Origin: Variovorax sp. KK3
GTDB taxonomy: Bacteria > Pseudomonadota > Gammaproteobacteria > Burkholderiales > Burkholderiaceae_C
Direction: 5' to 3'
Length of the DNA stretch: 42,310 nucleotides
NCBI RefSeq assembly: GCF_001984055.1
Contig: NZ_LYVO01000066.1
Coordinates: 1 to 42,310 of the forward strand
The position numbers and the translations under genes are program-made. The notes beneath the pieces are model-generated. The model was not told the DNA's origin, made no database searches, and was given only the letters and a program-made list of their open reading frames with translations. Shown here piece by piece: positions 9,031 through 17,198 of this stretch. Each line of letters starts with the position of its first letter. Positions within the stretch are counted from its first letter, which is position 1.

Positions 9031-9885
9031 TCAGGGCGCCATCCACGTCACGTTGGCTTTGTCGAAGCTCGTGCGCAGGCGCCCGCTGCCGGCCAGGTCG
9101 TTGACCGCGGCCTGCAGCGCCTGGGCGAGATCGGTCGCGTCCTTCTTCACCGCCATGCCCACGGCCCAGCCATTGCGCCGGGCGCGTGGCGACGGCAGGG
9201 GTGCGATGGCGAAGCGGGCATCGCCGCGCAGCACCGATTCCAGTTCCGACGCCAGGCCGGCGGCGGCGGCCACCTCGCCACGCTGAAGCGCACGGGCTGC
9301 TTCCGCGCCGTCCTTCCACTGCGTGTCGAGCTGGTTGCGGTACGCGCCGCCATCGGCGCCGATCAGCAACCACCCGGCCAGGGTCTGCCCTGGCACCGCC
9401 ACCTTCGCGCCCTTGGCATCCGCGAGCGCCGACAGCGTGTCGAGCGGCGGCAGGCGATCGACCTGGCGGGCCATCATCACGCGCTCGCGGAAATACGGCG
9501 CGAAGATGTTGGCCTGCGGTGTGTCGTCGATGAGCGGCTTGTCGACCGGCACGTGCAGCAGCACGTCGGCCGGCCCGAAGCCCAGGTAGTGGCCGCGCCA
9601 CACCATGTTGCGCAGGTCGTCGGCCATGTTCTCGTCGGCCTGGAAGGGCAGCATCGACAGCTTCACGCCGAGCGATTCCGCCAGGGCCTGCGCGAGCTCG
9701 ACGTCGAGGCCCTTGCCGGCGACGTGGAAGGGCGGCATGTCCTTGTAGACCGCCACCGTCAGCGTGCCGCGTTCGCGGATGCGGTCGAGCGGCCCGGCCG
9801 CCGACGCGAGCGAGGCCGCGGCCAGCCCGGCCGCGCCGATGCCGCGCAGGAAGACCCTGCGCGACGGCCTTGCCGCATGCGGCAT
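9031..9885 (-). CDS. Quinoprotein dehydrogenase-associated periplasmic binding protein (MoxJ/XoxJ-like)
   Basis: 284 residues from the ATG at 9885. An in-frame GTG at 9912 would overlap the pedF-like gene and is less likely. The N-terminus carries a clear twin-arginine signal (SRRVFLRGIGAAGLAAASLASAAG), so export in a folded state through Tat is expected. The mature protein begins like a family-3 solute-binding protein (LDRIRERGTLTVAVYKDMPPFHVAGKGLDVELAQALAESLG). It matches the branch found beside PQQ dehydrogenases (MoxJ/XoxJ type), thought to help assemble or activate the dehydrogenase rather than feed an ABC transporter. It lies 10 bases downstream of the pedF-like gene in the same operon, behind a sigma-54 promoter. 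Confidence 0.85.
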   Translation of the reverse strand: MPHAARPSRRVFLRGIGAAGLAAASLASAAGPLDRIRERGTLTVAVYKDMPPFHVAGKGLDVELAQALAESLGVKLSMLPFQADENMADDLRNMVWRGHYLGFGPADVLLHVPVDKPLIDDTPQANIFAPYFRERVMMARQVDRLPPLDTLSALADAKGAKVAVPGQTLAGWLLIGADGGAYRNQLDTQWKDGAEAARALQRGEVAAAAGLASELESVLRGDARFAIAPLPSPRARRNGWAVGMAVKKDATDLAQALQAAVNDLAGSGRLRTSFDKANVTWMAP

Positions 9886-9895
9886 CGGCGTGCTC

Positions 9896-10435
9896 TCACA
9901 TGGGCTTGTCACGGCGCGTCTCGAGGTAGGCCTTGATCGACCAGATCGCCTCCTGGCTCATCGTGCCCTCGAAGGGCGGCATGTACACGGCGCCGTTGCG
10001 CGTGCGGCCGTGCCGCACCGTGCCGAGGTAGTAGTCGTCCATCTCCTTGATGCACGCGGCCTTCTTCGCGGCGTCCTTGAGTGCCGCGCAGTCGTTGTCG
10101 ATCTTGCGCAGGTCGGGTGCGATGCCGCCCGAGATGGCCTCGATGCCGTGGCAACGCGCGCAGTTCTGGTTGTAGGCCGAGGTTCCGATCTTGATCGCGG
10201 CCGCGTTGCCGCGGTACGGGTTCTCCGCACGCCAGTCCTTGCCCAACTCTTGCAGGCCCTTGGTGTCGACGGCCTGCGGCGTCACGTCGCCGTGCGCCCA
10301 GGCCGCGGCGCCTGCGGCCACGCACAAGGCGGCGGCGAGAAGAACACCGGCCTTGCGGGCCATCGCGCGAGGCGAGGCTCTTGTAGCGCCGGTGTCGGCG
10401 CCTCGCCGCCCCGCCCGCGTATCGAAAATCGTCAT
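9896..10435 (-). CDS. pedF: Cytochrome c-550 (PedF-type)
   Basis: 179 residues. One c-type haem site CARCH (residues 92-96) and a likely axial methionine in VYMPPFEGTMS (M152 or M159). The mature region (HGDVTPQAVDTKGLQELGK, NPYRGN, SAYNQNCARCHG, GRTRNGAVYMPPFEG) is very close to what I recall of PedF of Pseudomonas putida, the electron acceptor of PQQ alcohol dehydrogenases. It carries electrons from the periplasmic dehydrogenase towards a terminal oxidase. Two extra cysteines (C116, C128) may form a disulfide. The ATG at 10435 has GGAGA upstream; a second start at 10363 (MARKAGVLLAAALC) would give a more standard signal peptide, so the true start is uncertain. First gene of the operon with the MoxJ-like protein. 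Confidence 0.92.
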   Translation of the reverse strand: MTIFDTRAGRRGADTGATRASPRAMARKAGVLLAAALCVAAGAAAWAHGDVTPQAVDTKGLQELGKDWRAENPYRGNAAAIKIGTSAYNQNCARCHGIEAISGGIAPDLRKIDNDCAALKDAAKKAACIKEMDDYYLGTVRHGRTRNGAVYMPPFEGTMSQEAIWSIKAYLETRRDKPM

Positions 10436-10475
10436 GTCAGGTCTCCGTCAGTGAAAGTGGGAACATGAGCGAATC

Positions 10476-10491
10476 CGCAAACGCCGTGCCA
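10476..10491 (-). promoter_or_regulatory. Sigma-54 (-24/-12) promoter of pedF
   Basis: On the minus strand, TGGCACGGCGTTTGCG is a full match to TGGCAC-N5-TTGC, with GG at 10490-10489 and GC at 10478-10477. Transcription would start near 10465, about 30 bases before the pedF ATG. Confidence 0.85.
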
Positions 10492-10511
10492 CGCGGCAGG
10501 TGTTGCAGGCG

Positions 10512-10537
10512 GGAACACTAATTGCGTGGGTTGTTCC
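10512..10537. promoter_or_regulatory. Inverted repeat GGAACA-N14-TGTTCC in the pedF/acoR gap
   Basis: Perfect 6-base arms GGAACA (10512-10517) and TGTTCC (10532-10537) lie between the pedF promoter and the AcoR-like gene. The arms match half-sites of the candidate activator site at 10596-10612, so this may be a second binding region or an operator for the activator gene. Inference only. Confidence 0.4.
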
Positions 10538-10595
10538 GCTTTTGTGGCATCCTTGTCGGCCATCAGGGGCCGCGTCGGAGAGAGGGGGCGCGGAC

Positions 10596-10612
10596 TGTAC
10601 CGAAATGGAACA
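10596..10612. promoter_or_regulatory. Candidate enhancer site upstream of pedF
   Basis: TGTACC-N5-GGAACA is a near-perfect inverted repeat centred about 115 bases upstream of the pedF -24 element, a usual distance for a sigma-54 activator site. Similar sites precede exaC and pqqA at about 120-125 bases. Confidence 0.45.
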
Positions 10613-10681
10613 CGCAGCCCGGCGACAGCACTGAACACGATCGAGACAACCTGCTCAGCAGAAGCAGAGGAGACTAGACAC

Positions 10682-12835
10682 ATGGTTGCACCCCACCGTC
10701 CCCTGGCCACCACGGCCAGGACCTGGACCATTCCCGCAGCCCTGCCCTGCGCGGCCCAGCCGGAACGCACCGAACTCATCGAGCAATGGCATCAACGATG
10801 CTCGGCGCTGGGCCTGACCCGCGCCGAACGCGTCGACTTCGACCCCTTGATGCGCAGCGACCTCACCGTGGCGCGCGAACGCAACCAGCGCCTCTTCACC
10901 CACGCCGCGCCGGTGATGGAGATGCTGTTCGAACAGATCGTCGACACCGAAAGCATGATCGTGCTGGCCGACGTGGCCGGGACCATCCTCCACTCGGTCG
11001 GCGACGACCGGTTCCTGCAGCGCGCCGACAAGGTGGCGCTGGCGCCCGGCGTCAACTGGGCCGAGCATTCCAGGGGCACCAACGCCATCGGCACCACGCT
11101 GTTCGAAGAGGCGCCCACCGTCGTCCATGGCGACGAGCATTTCATCCACGCCAACAGCTTCCTCACCTGCTCCGCGGCCCCCATCTTCGACCCGCGCGGC
11201 AACATGCTGGGCGTGCTCGATGTCACCGGCGACCAGCGCTCGTACCACCAGCACACGATGGGGCTGGTGCGCATGTCGGCCCGCATGATCGAGAACCAGT
11301 GGCTGTCGGACGACTACGGCAACCGCCTGCGCCTGCACTTCCACACGCGTGCCGAATTCATCGGCACGCTGCTCGAGGGCATCGTCGTCGTCGGTGCCGA
11401 CGGCAAGGTGCTCGGGGCCAACCGCAGTGCGCTCGACCAGCTGGGCATGAGCAGTGCGGCATTGCGGATGCACAGCCTGACGAGCCTGTTCGGCACGTCG
11501 GTGCCCGCCGTGTTCGATCACTTCCGTTCACCGCTGCCCTTGCCGATGACGCTGAGCCTGTCCAACGGCCGGCAGTTCTACGTGCATGCGCGCTTCAACG
11601 GCCCGCAGCGCGCCATGATGATGGCCGCGCATGGCACCGAGCCCGCAACGGACGTGATCGTCAACGAACGGCCGGGCCCGGCCGACACCCGCAAGGCGTC
11701 CGAAGCGCTGGCCGTCGACACGGCCCATTCGGCCCAGGGCACCTTGTTCTCCGGCCTGCACTACCTCAACACCGGCGACCCGCAGATCGGCGCGCTGGTG
11801 CAGAAGGTGCAGCGCGTGCTCAATCGCGACATTCCGCTCTTGATCCTCGGCGAAACCGGCACCGGCAAGGAGTTGCTCGCACGCGCCGTCCACCAGGATT
11901 CGAACCGCGCCAAGCAGCCCTTCGTCGCGGTCAACTGCGCTTCGATCCCCGAGTCCTTGATCGAGGCCGAACTCTTCGGCTACGAGGACGGCGCCTTCAC
12001 CGGCGCGCGGCGCAAGGGCGCGGTCGGGCGCATCGTGCAGGCCAACGGCGGCACGCTCTTCCTCGACGAGATCGGCGACATGCCGCTGCCGCTGCAGGCG
12101 CGGCTGCTGCGCGTGCTGCAGGAGCGCAACGTGACGCCGCTGGGCAGCCTCAAGTCGATTCCGGTGGACATCGCCGTGATCGGCGCCACGCACCGCAAGC
12201 TGCGCGACATGATCGAGGCCGGTACCTTCCGCGAAGACCTGTACTACCGCCTGAACGGGCTCGTGGTCAAGCTGCCGGCGCTGCGCGATCGACGCGACCT
12301 CGACATCGTGGCGCGACGCATCCTCCTGTCCGAATGCCCGCATGCGACGCCCGAGATCAGCCCATCGGTCATGGCGCTGTTCAAGGCCTACGCATGGCCC
12401 GGCAACGTGCGGCAACTCGCGAACGTGTTGCGCACGGCGGTCGTCATGGCGTCGGGCGAGGGGCAGATCGACGAGCACCATCTCTCGGACGACTTCCTGG
12501 AAGACGCGCGATGCGCGCGTGGCGCGCGACAGGTGCCGGTTGCAGCCATGCCGGCAGCCGAGCCGCTGCAGCCGGCACGCGCGGAGTGGCCCGGCGAAGA
12601 TCCGGCGGCCGTGCGCTCGATGCCCATCGACTTTCCCGTCGACCGCGCCGGCGCCACCACGCCGCAGCCAGCTGCCGAATGCGCCGCCGCACCTCGCACT
12701 TTGGGCGAAGCCGAGATCGACCTGATCAAGAACACGCTCAGTGCCGCCAACGGCAACATCTCCGAAGCATCGAAGCGGCTCGGCATCAGCCGCAACACGA
12801 TCTACCGCAAGCTCAAGTGGGGGAAGGACTCCTAG
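10682..12835 (+). CDS. Sigma-54-dependent activator, AcoR-like (GAF + AAA+ + Fis HTH)
   Basis: 717 residues. The N-terminal sensor half has a GAF-like domain (about 80-210: DTESMIVLADVAGTILHSVGD ... GVLDVTGDQRSYHQHTMGLV) and a degenerate PAS-like segment (about 225-300). The AAA+ domain shows Walker A GETGTGKE (about 390), the sigma-54 contact loop GAFTGA (about 437) and Walker B GGTLFLDEIGD. A Fis-type helix-turn-helix closes the protein (NGNISEASKRLGISRNTIYRKL). This order is that of AcoR, the acetoin catabolism activator, and of relatives controlling alcohol and aldehyde genes. The ATG at 10682 has AGAGGAGA at 10666-10673; an in-frame start at 10526 lacks one. It is divergent from pedF and just upstream of pqqA. 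It is the only sigma-54 activator in the window, so it probably drives the four -24/-12 promoters. Confidence 0.93.
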   Translation: MVAPHRPLATTARTWTIPAALPCAAQPERTELIEQWHQRCSALGLTRAERVDFDPLMRSDLTVARERNQRLFTHAAPVMEMLFEQIVDTESMIVLADVAGTILHSVGDDRFLQRADKVALAPGVNWAEHSRGTNAIGTTLFEEAPTVVHGDEHFIHANSFLTCSAAPIFDPRGNMLGVLDVTGDQRSYHQHTMGLVRMSARMIENQWLSDDYGNRLRLHFHTRAEFIGTLLEGIVVVGADGKVLGANRSALDQLGMSSAALRMHSLTSLFGTSVPAVFDHFRSPLPLPMTLSLSNGRQFYVHARFNGPQRAMMMAAHGTEPATDVIVNERPGPADTRKASEALAVDTAHSAQGTLFSGLHYLNTGDPQIGALVQKVQRVLNRDIPLLILGETGTGKELLARAVHQDSNRAKQPFVAVNCASIPESLIEAELFGYEDGAFTGARRKGAVGRIVQANGGTLFLDEIGDMPLPLQARLLRVLQERNVTPLGSLKSIPVDIAVIGATHRKLRDMIEAGTFREDLYYRLNGLVVKLPALRDRRDLDIVARRILLSECPHATPEISPSVMALFKAYAWPGNVRQLANVLRTAVVMASGEGQIDEHHLSDDFLEDARCARGARQVPVAAMPAAEPLQPARAEWPGEDPAAVRSMPIDFPVDRAGATTPQPAAECAAAPRTLGEAEIDLIKNTLSAANGNISEASKRLGISRNTIYRKLKWGKDS

Positions 12836-12846
12836 GGGATTCCCCT
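12834..12846. promoter_or_regulatory. Palindrome AGGGGATTCCCCT after the activator stop
   Basis: A perfect 13-base palindrome overlaps the stop codon of the AcoR-like gene and lies about 230 bases before pqqA. It has no T tract, so it is not an obvious terminator. A related palindrome (GGGAA-N3-TTCCC) precedes the TonB receptor gene. It could be a regulator site; evidence is weak. Confidence 0.3.
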
Positions 12847-12866
12847 GTGCCAGCGTCGCACGGCGC

Positions 12867-12883
12867 TGTTACGCAATGGAGCA
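12867..12883. promoter_or_regulatory. Candidate activator site upstream of pqqA
   Basis: TGTTAC-N5-GGAGCA shares 13 of 17 bases with the site at 10596-10612, spacer included, and is centred about 125 bases upstream of the pqqA -24 element. It is probably the same activator's site; not proven. Confidence 0.4.
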
Positions 12884-12997
12884 GTGGAGCACGGCACGCC
12901 GCCTCGGGCGTCGCCTGAAGGGGTTCCGTCGACCTTCATCGCCCTTCGCATCAGGGCAATCACCAGTCTTTTGGTCGCCGCCGCGCTGTCTCGCCAC

Positions 12998-13013
12998 AGG
13001 CATGCGATTTGCG
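12998..13013 (+). promoter_or_regulatory. Probable sigma-54 promoter of the pqq operon
   Basis: AGGCAT-N5-TTGCG keeps the essential GG (12999-13000) and GC (13011-13012) at the right spacing, with two departures from the -24 consensus. Transcription would start near 13024, about 49 bases before pqqA. Confidence 0.6.
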
Positions 13014-13072
13014 GAACGAGTGGGGCCAGCCAGGCAATCCCGCCTGGGCTGCTTTCGCCCCAAGGAGACTCC

Positions 13073-13147
13073 ATGCAATGGTCGCAACCCGCGTTTGAAG
13101 ACATGCGCTTCGGCTTCGAAATCACGATGTACATCGCGAGCCGCTGA
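13073..13147 (+). CDS. pqqA: PQQ precursor peptide PqqA
   Basis: A 24-residue peptide, the substrate from which PQQ is built. The conserved Glu and Tyr that are cross-linked by PqqE are present with the required spacing (E16-I-T-M-Y20 in FEITMYIAS), and the N-terminal MQWSQPAFEDMRFGFE is typical. An AAGGAGA ribosome site lies at 13062-13068, directly before the ATG. It sits 76 bases upstream of pqqB. In other bacteria the pqqA messenger is made in excess over downstream genes; no attenuator was recognised here. No pqqF-type protease gene is in the window to release the cross-linked product. Confidence 0.96.
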   Translation: MQWSQPAFEDMRFGFEITMYIASR

Positions 13148-13223
13148 GCCAGCACGTGGCGGCAGCGCGGCCCTTCGTCGCGCTGCCGTCCACGTCCCCC
13201 GCGACATCCAAGTTGTTCTCCCC

Positions 13224-14156
13224 ATGAAAATTCTCGTGCTCGGCTCGGGCGCCGGCGGCGGCTTCCCGCAATGGAACTGCAACTGCCGACAGTGCGCCGG
13301 CCATCGGATGGGTGCCCTCACGGCACATGCGCGCACGCAAAGCTCGATCGCGGTGTCAGCCGACGGCGAGTCGTGGGTGCTGCTCAACGCATCGCCCGAC
13401 ATCGGCCAGCAGATCCGCGACCACGCCCAGCTCCATCCCCGCCACGGCCTGCGCAGCACGCCCATCAAGGCGGTCGTGCTGATGGATGCGCAGATCGACC
13501 ACGTCACCGGCCTGCTCGGCCTGCGCGAAGGGCCCTGCCTCGACGTCTACGCGACGCCCTGCGTGTTCGAAGACCTGACCACGGTGTTCCCGGTGCTGAG
13601 CGTGCTGGAGCACTATTGCGGCACGCGCTGGCACATGCTTCCGATCGCCGGGTCGCAGACCAGCGCCGCCTTCGTCGTCGACGGCATGCCGTCGCTGCGC
13701 TTCAAGGCCGTCGCCATTCCGGGCAAGGCGCCGCCCTATTCGCCGCACCGCCAGGAGCAGGCGGTCGGCGACAACATCGCCCTGCTCGTCGAGGACGTCG
13801 TCGACGGACGCCGGCTCTTCTACTCGCCCGGCCTCGCGGAGGTCGGCACGCAAGAGTTGCAGTGGATGAGCGACGCCGATTGCGTGCTCGTCGACGGCAC
13901 TTTCTGGGCCGAAGAGGAAATGCGGCACGCCGGCCTCAGCGGCAAGACGGCCAGCGAGATGGGCCACCTGCCGCAGATCGGCGACGACACGCGCATCGGC
14001 ATGCTCGACGTGATGCTGGCCACCAAGGCCAGCCGCAAGGTGCTGATCCACATCAACAACAGCAACCCGATCCTGGACGAGGCCAGCGAGCAGCGCCGCC
14101 TGCTCGACGGCCACGGCATCGAGGTCGCCTACGACGGCATGGAGATCACGCTGTGA
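13224..14156 (+). CDS. pqqB: PQQ biosynthesis protein PqqB (metallo-hydrolase fold)
   Basis: 310 residues. Metallo-beta-lactamase-fold protein of PQQ synthesis, reported in other organisms to hydroxylate the tyrosine of the Glu-Tyr intermediate. The start MKILVLGSGAGGGFPQWNCNCRQC carries the zinc-knuckle cysteines (CNCRQC). The metal-site region reads LMDAQIDHVTGLLGLREG, as usual for PqqB in place of the classic HxHxDH. The ATG at 13224 gives the family N-terminus; the frame is open further upstream but without similarity. The stop overlaps the pqqC start (GTGA). Confidence 0.97.
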   Translation: MKILVLGSGAGGGFPQWNCNCRQCAGHRMGALTAHARTQSSIAVSADGESWVLLNASPDIGQQIRDHAQLHPRHGLRSTPIKAVVLMDAQIDHVTGLLGLREGPCLDVYATPCVFEDLTTVFPVLSVLEHYCGTRWHMLPIAGSQTSAAFVVDGMPSLRFKAVAIPGKAPPYSPHRQEQAVGDNIALLVEDVVDGRRLFYSPGLAEVGTQELQWMSDADCVLVDGTFWAEEEMRHAGLSGKTASEMGHLPQIGDDTRIGMLDVMLATKASRKVLIHINNSNPILDEASEQRRLLDGHGIEVAYDGMEITL

Positions 14157-14941
14157 ACGCCGAACTCGCCTTCCCCGAAGCACGCCCGGCCTCGCTCGAG
14201 GCGGCGCGCGACAAGCTGCAGCGCCTCTGGGCCTTCGACGAGTTCGAAGCCCGGCTGCGCGCCTGCGAGTCGCGCTATCACATCCACCACCGCTTCAACC
14301 TGCGGCTCAACCGCGGCGAGCTGCAGCCCTTCCAGGTGCGCGCCTGGGTGGCCAACCGCTACTACTACCAGGTCGCCATTCCGCGCAAGGACGCCGCGAT
14401 CATCTCCAACTGCCCCGACCGCGACGAGCGGCGGCGCTGGGTGCTGCGCATCCTCGACCACGACGGCCGCGATGCCTACGACGGCGACGATGCCGGCGGC
14501 ATCGAGGCGTGGGGCCGGCTCGCGCAGGCCGTCGGGCTCGACCCGGAAGACCTGCGCACGCATCGCCATGTGCAGCCCGGCGTGCGCTTCGCCGTCGATG
14601 CCTACGTCAACTTCGCGCGCCAGCGCCCGTGGGAAGAAGCCGCCATCTCGTCGCTGACCGAGATGTTCGCGCCCAAGATCCATGCCGACCGGCTGGCCGC
14701 CTGGCCGACGCTCTACCCCTGGATCGCGGCGGATGGCCTGGGCTACTTCCGCAGCCGCATCCCGCTCGCCACGCGCGACGTCGAGCACGGACTCGAGGTG
14801 GCGCGCAGCTGGTGCACCACGCGCGCACGACAGGAGCGCGCGATCGCGATCCTGAACTTCAAGCTCGACATCCTCTGGTCGATGCTCGACGCCATCGAGC
14901 GCGGCTTTCCCGACGACATGCCCGAGGCGCAACGGCCATGA
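14153..14941 (+). CDS. pqqC: PQQ synthase PqqC
   Basis: 262 residues. Cofactor-less oxidase that performs the last ring closure and oxidation to PQQ in the cytoplasm. Family blocks are plain: RYHIHHRFNLRLNRGELQPFQVRAWVANRYYYQ (about 40-72), CPDRDERRRWVLRILDHDG, and the active-site helix SLTEMFAPKIHADRLAAW. The start is the GTG at 14153, which overlaps the pqqB stop by 4 bases; the stop overlaps the pqqD start (ATGA). This implies translational coupling. Confidence 0.97.
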   Translation: MNAELAFPEARPASLEAARDKLQRLWAFDEFEARLRACESRYHIHHRFNLRLNRGELQPFQVRAWVANRYYYQVAIPRKDAAIISNCPDRDERRRWVLRILDHDGRDAYDGDDAGGIEAWGRLAQAVGLDPEDLRTHRHVQPGVRFAVDAYVNFARQRPWEEAAISSLTEMFAPKIHADRLAAWPTLYPWIAADGLGYFRSRIPLATRDVEHGLEVARSWCTTRARQERAIAILNFKLDILWSMLDAIERGFPDDMPEAQRP

Positions 14942-15201
14942 TCGCCGCCGACGCACGGCTGCGCATGTCGACGCTCTTCCGGATGCAGTTCGAGCCGGCG
15001 CAGGACAGCTGGGTGCTGCTGTATCCCGAAGGCATGGTGCGGCTCAACACGCCGGCGGCCGAGATCCTGCGGCGCTGCGACGGGCGCCGCACCGTCAGCG
15101 ACATCGTCACCGAACTCGAAGCCGAGTTCGCCCAGGCGCCCCTGCACGACGACGTGGTCGTCTTCCTCGGCCAGGCGCTCGAGCGCGGCTGGCTGCAGTA
15201 G
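14938..15201 (+). CDS. pqqD: PQQ peptide chaperone PqqD
   Basis: 87 residues. PqqD binds the PqqA peptide and presents it to PqqE (RiPP recognition element fold). The sequence shows the winged-helix pattern with LLYPEGMVRLNTPAAEILRRCDGRRTVSDIV, a standard PqqD core, and a C-terminal helix ending LGQALERGWLQ. It starts at ATG 14938 in a 4-base overlap with pqqC, and is a separate gene 11 bases before pqqE rather than fused to it. Confidence 0.96.
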   Translation: MIAADARLRMSTLFRMQFEPAQDSWVLLYPEGMVRLNTPAAEILRRCDGRRTVSDIVTELEAEFAQAPLHDDVVVFLGQALERGWLQ

Positions 15202-15212
15202 ACGGAGCCGAC

Positions 15213-16418
15213 GTGTCAGCCCAAGTCGATCGCGGCGCGGTGCGGCCACCGTTCTGGCTGCTGGCGGAACTGACCTACCGCTGTCCGCTGCACTGCGTGT
15301 TCTGCTCGAACCCGGTGGACTACGCGCACCATGATGCCGAACTCGACACCGCCACCTGGAAGCGCGTGCTCGTCGAGGCGCGGGCACTGGGCGCCGTGCA
15401 GCTCGGCTTCTCGGGCGGCGAGCCGCTGCTGCGCGACGACCTGGAAGAACTCGTCGCGCACGCACACGGCCTGGGCTTCTACACCAACCTCATCACCTCG
15501 GGCGTCGGCCTCACGGCCGCGCGCGCCAGGGCACTGAAGGCCGCCGGCCTCGACCACGTCCAGCTGTCGTTCCAGGATTCGACGCGCGAGCTCAACGACT
15601 TCATCAGCTCGACGAAGACCTTCGAGCTCAAGTCGAGGGTCGCGGCCATCATCAAGGCCGAGGGCTACCCGATGGTGCTGAACTGCGTGATGCACCGCTT
15701 CAACCTGCAGCACGTCGACCGCATCATCGACATGGCCGAGCGCATGGGCGCCGACTACCTCGAACTCGCCAACACGCAGTACTACGGCTGGGCCTGGCTC
15801 AACCGCGCGGCCCTGATGCCGACGGTGGACGAGTTGCGCGATGCCGAGGCCATCGTCGACAGCCACCGCCGGCGGCTCGCCGGCCGCATGAAGGTGCTGT
15901 GGGTCTCGCCCGACTATGCCGATGCCAAGCCCAAGCCCTGCATGGCCGGCTGGGGTGCCGTCTTCATGGTCGTGGCGCCCGACGGCCTGGCCATGCCCTG
16001 CCACAGCGCGCGCATGCTGCCCGGCGCGCCGCTGCCGAACCTGCAAGCCGTGTCGGTACGCGATGCCTGGTTCGACAGCGAGGCGTTCAACCGCTACCGC
16101 GGGCAGGCCTGGATGAAAGGCGCCTGCAGCGACTGCGACGAGCGGCACCACGACTTCGGCGGCTGCCGCTGCCAGGCATTCCTGATCGCGGGCGACGTGG
16201 CGGCGACCGATCCGGTCTGCCCGAAGAGCGAGCACCGCGGCTTGGTCGACGGCATGCTGGCCGCGACCGCCACCCACCGCGCGGAGAGCAGCGCGCTGCA
16301 AGAACAGCCACTGCGCTTCGTTCCCGGCGCGCGCCGCGCCGCGGGCCTGGTCTACCGAAGCGACGAGAACTCCGTCGGGTGCAGCGATCGCAGCGCGGAG
16401 GGCATCTCCACATGCTGA
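15213..16418 (+). CDS. pqqE: PqqA peptide cyclase PqqE (radical SAM)
   Basis: 401 residues. Radical SAM/SPASM enzyme that joins the Glu and Tyr side chains of PqqA. The radical SAM cluster motif is CPLHCVFC (about residues 24-31), followed by GFSGGEPLLR. C-terminal SPASM cysteines are visible in KPCMAGWG, AMPCHSARM, CSDCDERHHDFGGCRCQ and VCPKSEH. Start is GTG at 15213; the ribosome site is weak (ACGGAG). The last 30 residues (after FVPGARRAAG) go beyond the usual end and overlap the ABC ATPase start by 7 bases. The enzyme needs a strong electron donor; none is known for this organism. Confidence 0.96.
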   Translation: MSAQVDRGAVRPPFWLLAELTYRCPLHCVFCSNPVDYAHHDAELDTATWKRVLVEARALGAVQLGFSGGEPLLRDDLEELVAHAHGLGFYTNLITSGVGLTAARARALKAAGLDHVQLSFQDSTRELNDFISSTKTFELKSRVAAIIKAEGYPMVLNCVMHRFNLQHVDRIIDMAERMGADYLELANTQYYGWAWLNRAALMPTVDELRDAEAIVDSHRRRLAGRMKVLWVSPDYADAKPKPCMAGWGAVFMVVAPDGLAMPCHSARMLPGAPLPNLQAVSVRDAWFDSEAFNRYRGQAWMKGACSDCDERHHDFGGCRCQAFLIAGDVAATDPVCPKSEHRGLVDGMLAATATHRAESSALQEQPLRFVPGARRAAGLVYRSDENSVGCSDRSAEGISTC

Positions 16419-17125
16419 AGATCCACGGCCTCACGCAGCGCTACGGCGCGCGGGTCGCGCTCGATGGGTTGAGCCTGTCGATCGCGCGCGGCGGCTTCGT
16501 GGTGCTGCTGGGTCCGAACGGCGCGGGCAAGTCCACCCTGTTCCAGGTGCTGACCGGCCTGTTCGCGGCCGATGAAGGCGACGTGGAAGTCGCAGGGCTG
16601 TCGATGCGCACGCAGGCCCGTCATGCACTGGCGCACATCGGCGTGGTGTTCCAGCAGCAGTCGCTCGACCTGGACCTGAGCGTGGCGCGCAACCTGCAGT
16701 TCCATGCCGACCTGCAAGGCCTGCCGGCCCCTGTGTCGCGCGAGCGGATCGCCTTCGAGGCGGCGCGCTTCGGCTTGCTGGCCGACATGCAGCGCAGCGT
16801 GCGCGAGCTGTCGGGCGGCAACCGCCGCAAGGTCGAGCTGGTGCGCGCGCTGCTGCACCGCCCGCAACTGCTGCTGATGGACGAGGCCACCGCCGGGCTC
16901 GACCCCAAGTCGCGCCGCGACCTCGTCGACGGCTTGCGCGACGAGGTGCGGCAGCGCCAGGTCACGGTGCTCTGGGCGACGCACCTGGTGTCCGAGGCCG
17001 AGCGGGCCGACCGCGTGCTCGTGCTGCATCGCGGGCGGCTGCTGGCCGATGGATCGCCGGCCGACGTCACCTCGACGCTCGGCGGCGCGACGCTCGAAGC
17101 GGCGTTCATCGACGCCACGCGGTAG
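16412..17125 (+). CDS. ABC transporter ATP-binding protein, PQQ-alcohol dehydrogenase-associated
   Basis: 237 residues. Walker A GPNGAGKST (about 34-42), Q-loop VVFQQQSLD, signature ELSGGNRRK, Walker B LLLMDEATAGLD and H-loop ATH are all intact, so it should be an active ATPase. It belongs with the permease at 19380 and the binding protein at 18187, the three-part ABC system repeatedly found in PQQ alcohol dehydrogenase loci (PedA-C type in Pseudomonas). Substrate unknown. Start ATG 16412 overlaps the pqqE end. Confidence 0.93.
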   Translation: MLKIHGLTQRYGARVALDGLSLSIARGGFVVLLGPNGAGKSTLFQVLTGLFAADEGDVEVAGLSMRTQARHALAHIGVVFQQQSLDLDLSVARNLQFHADLQGLPAPVSRERIAFEAARFGLLADMQRSVRELSGGNRRKVELVRALLHRPQLLLMDEATAGLDPKSRRDLVDGLRDEVRQRQVTVLWATHLVSEAERADRVLVLHRGRLLADGSPADVTSTLGGATLEAAFIDATR

Positions 17126-17198
17126 CCGATCGCACGGATCCGCACCATCGCACCGATCTCACCGATCACACACGACGACCTTGCAGGAGACGAATCAC

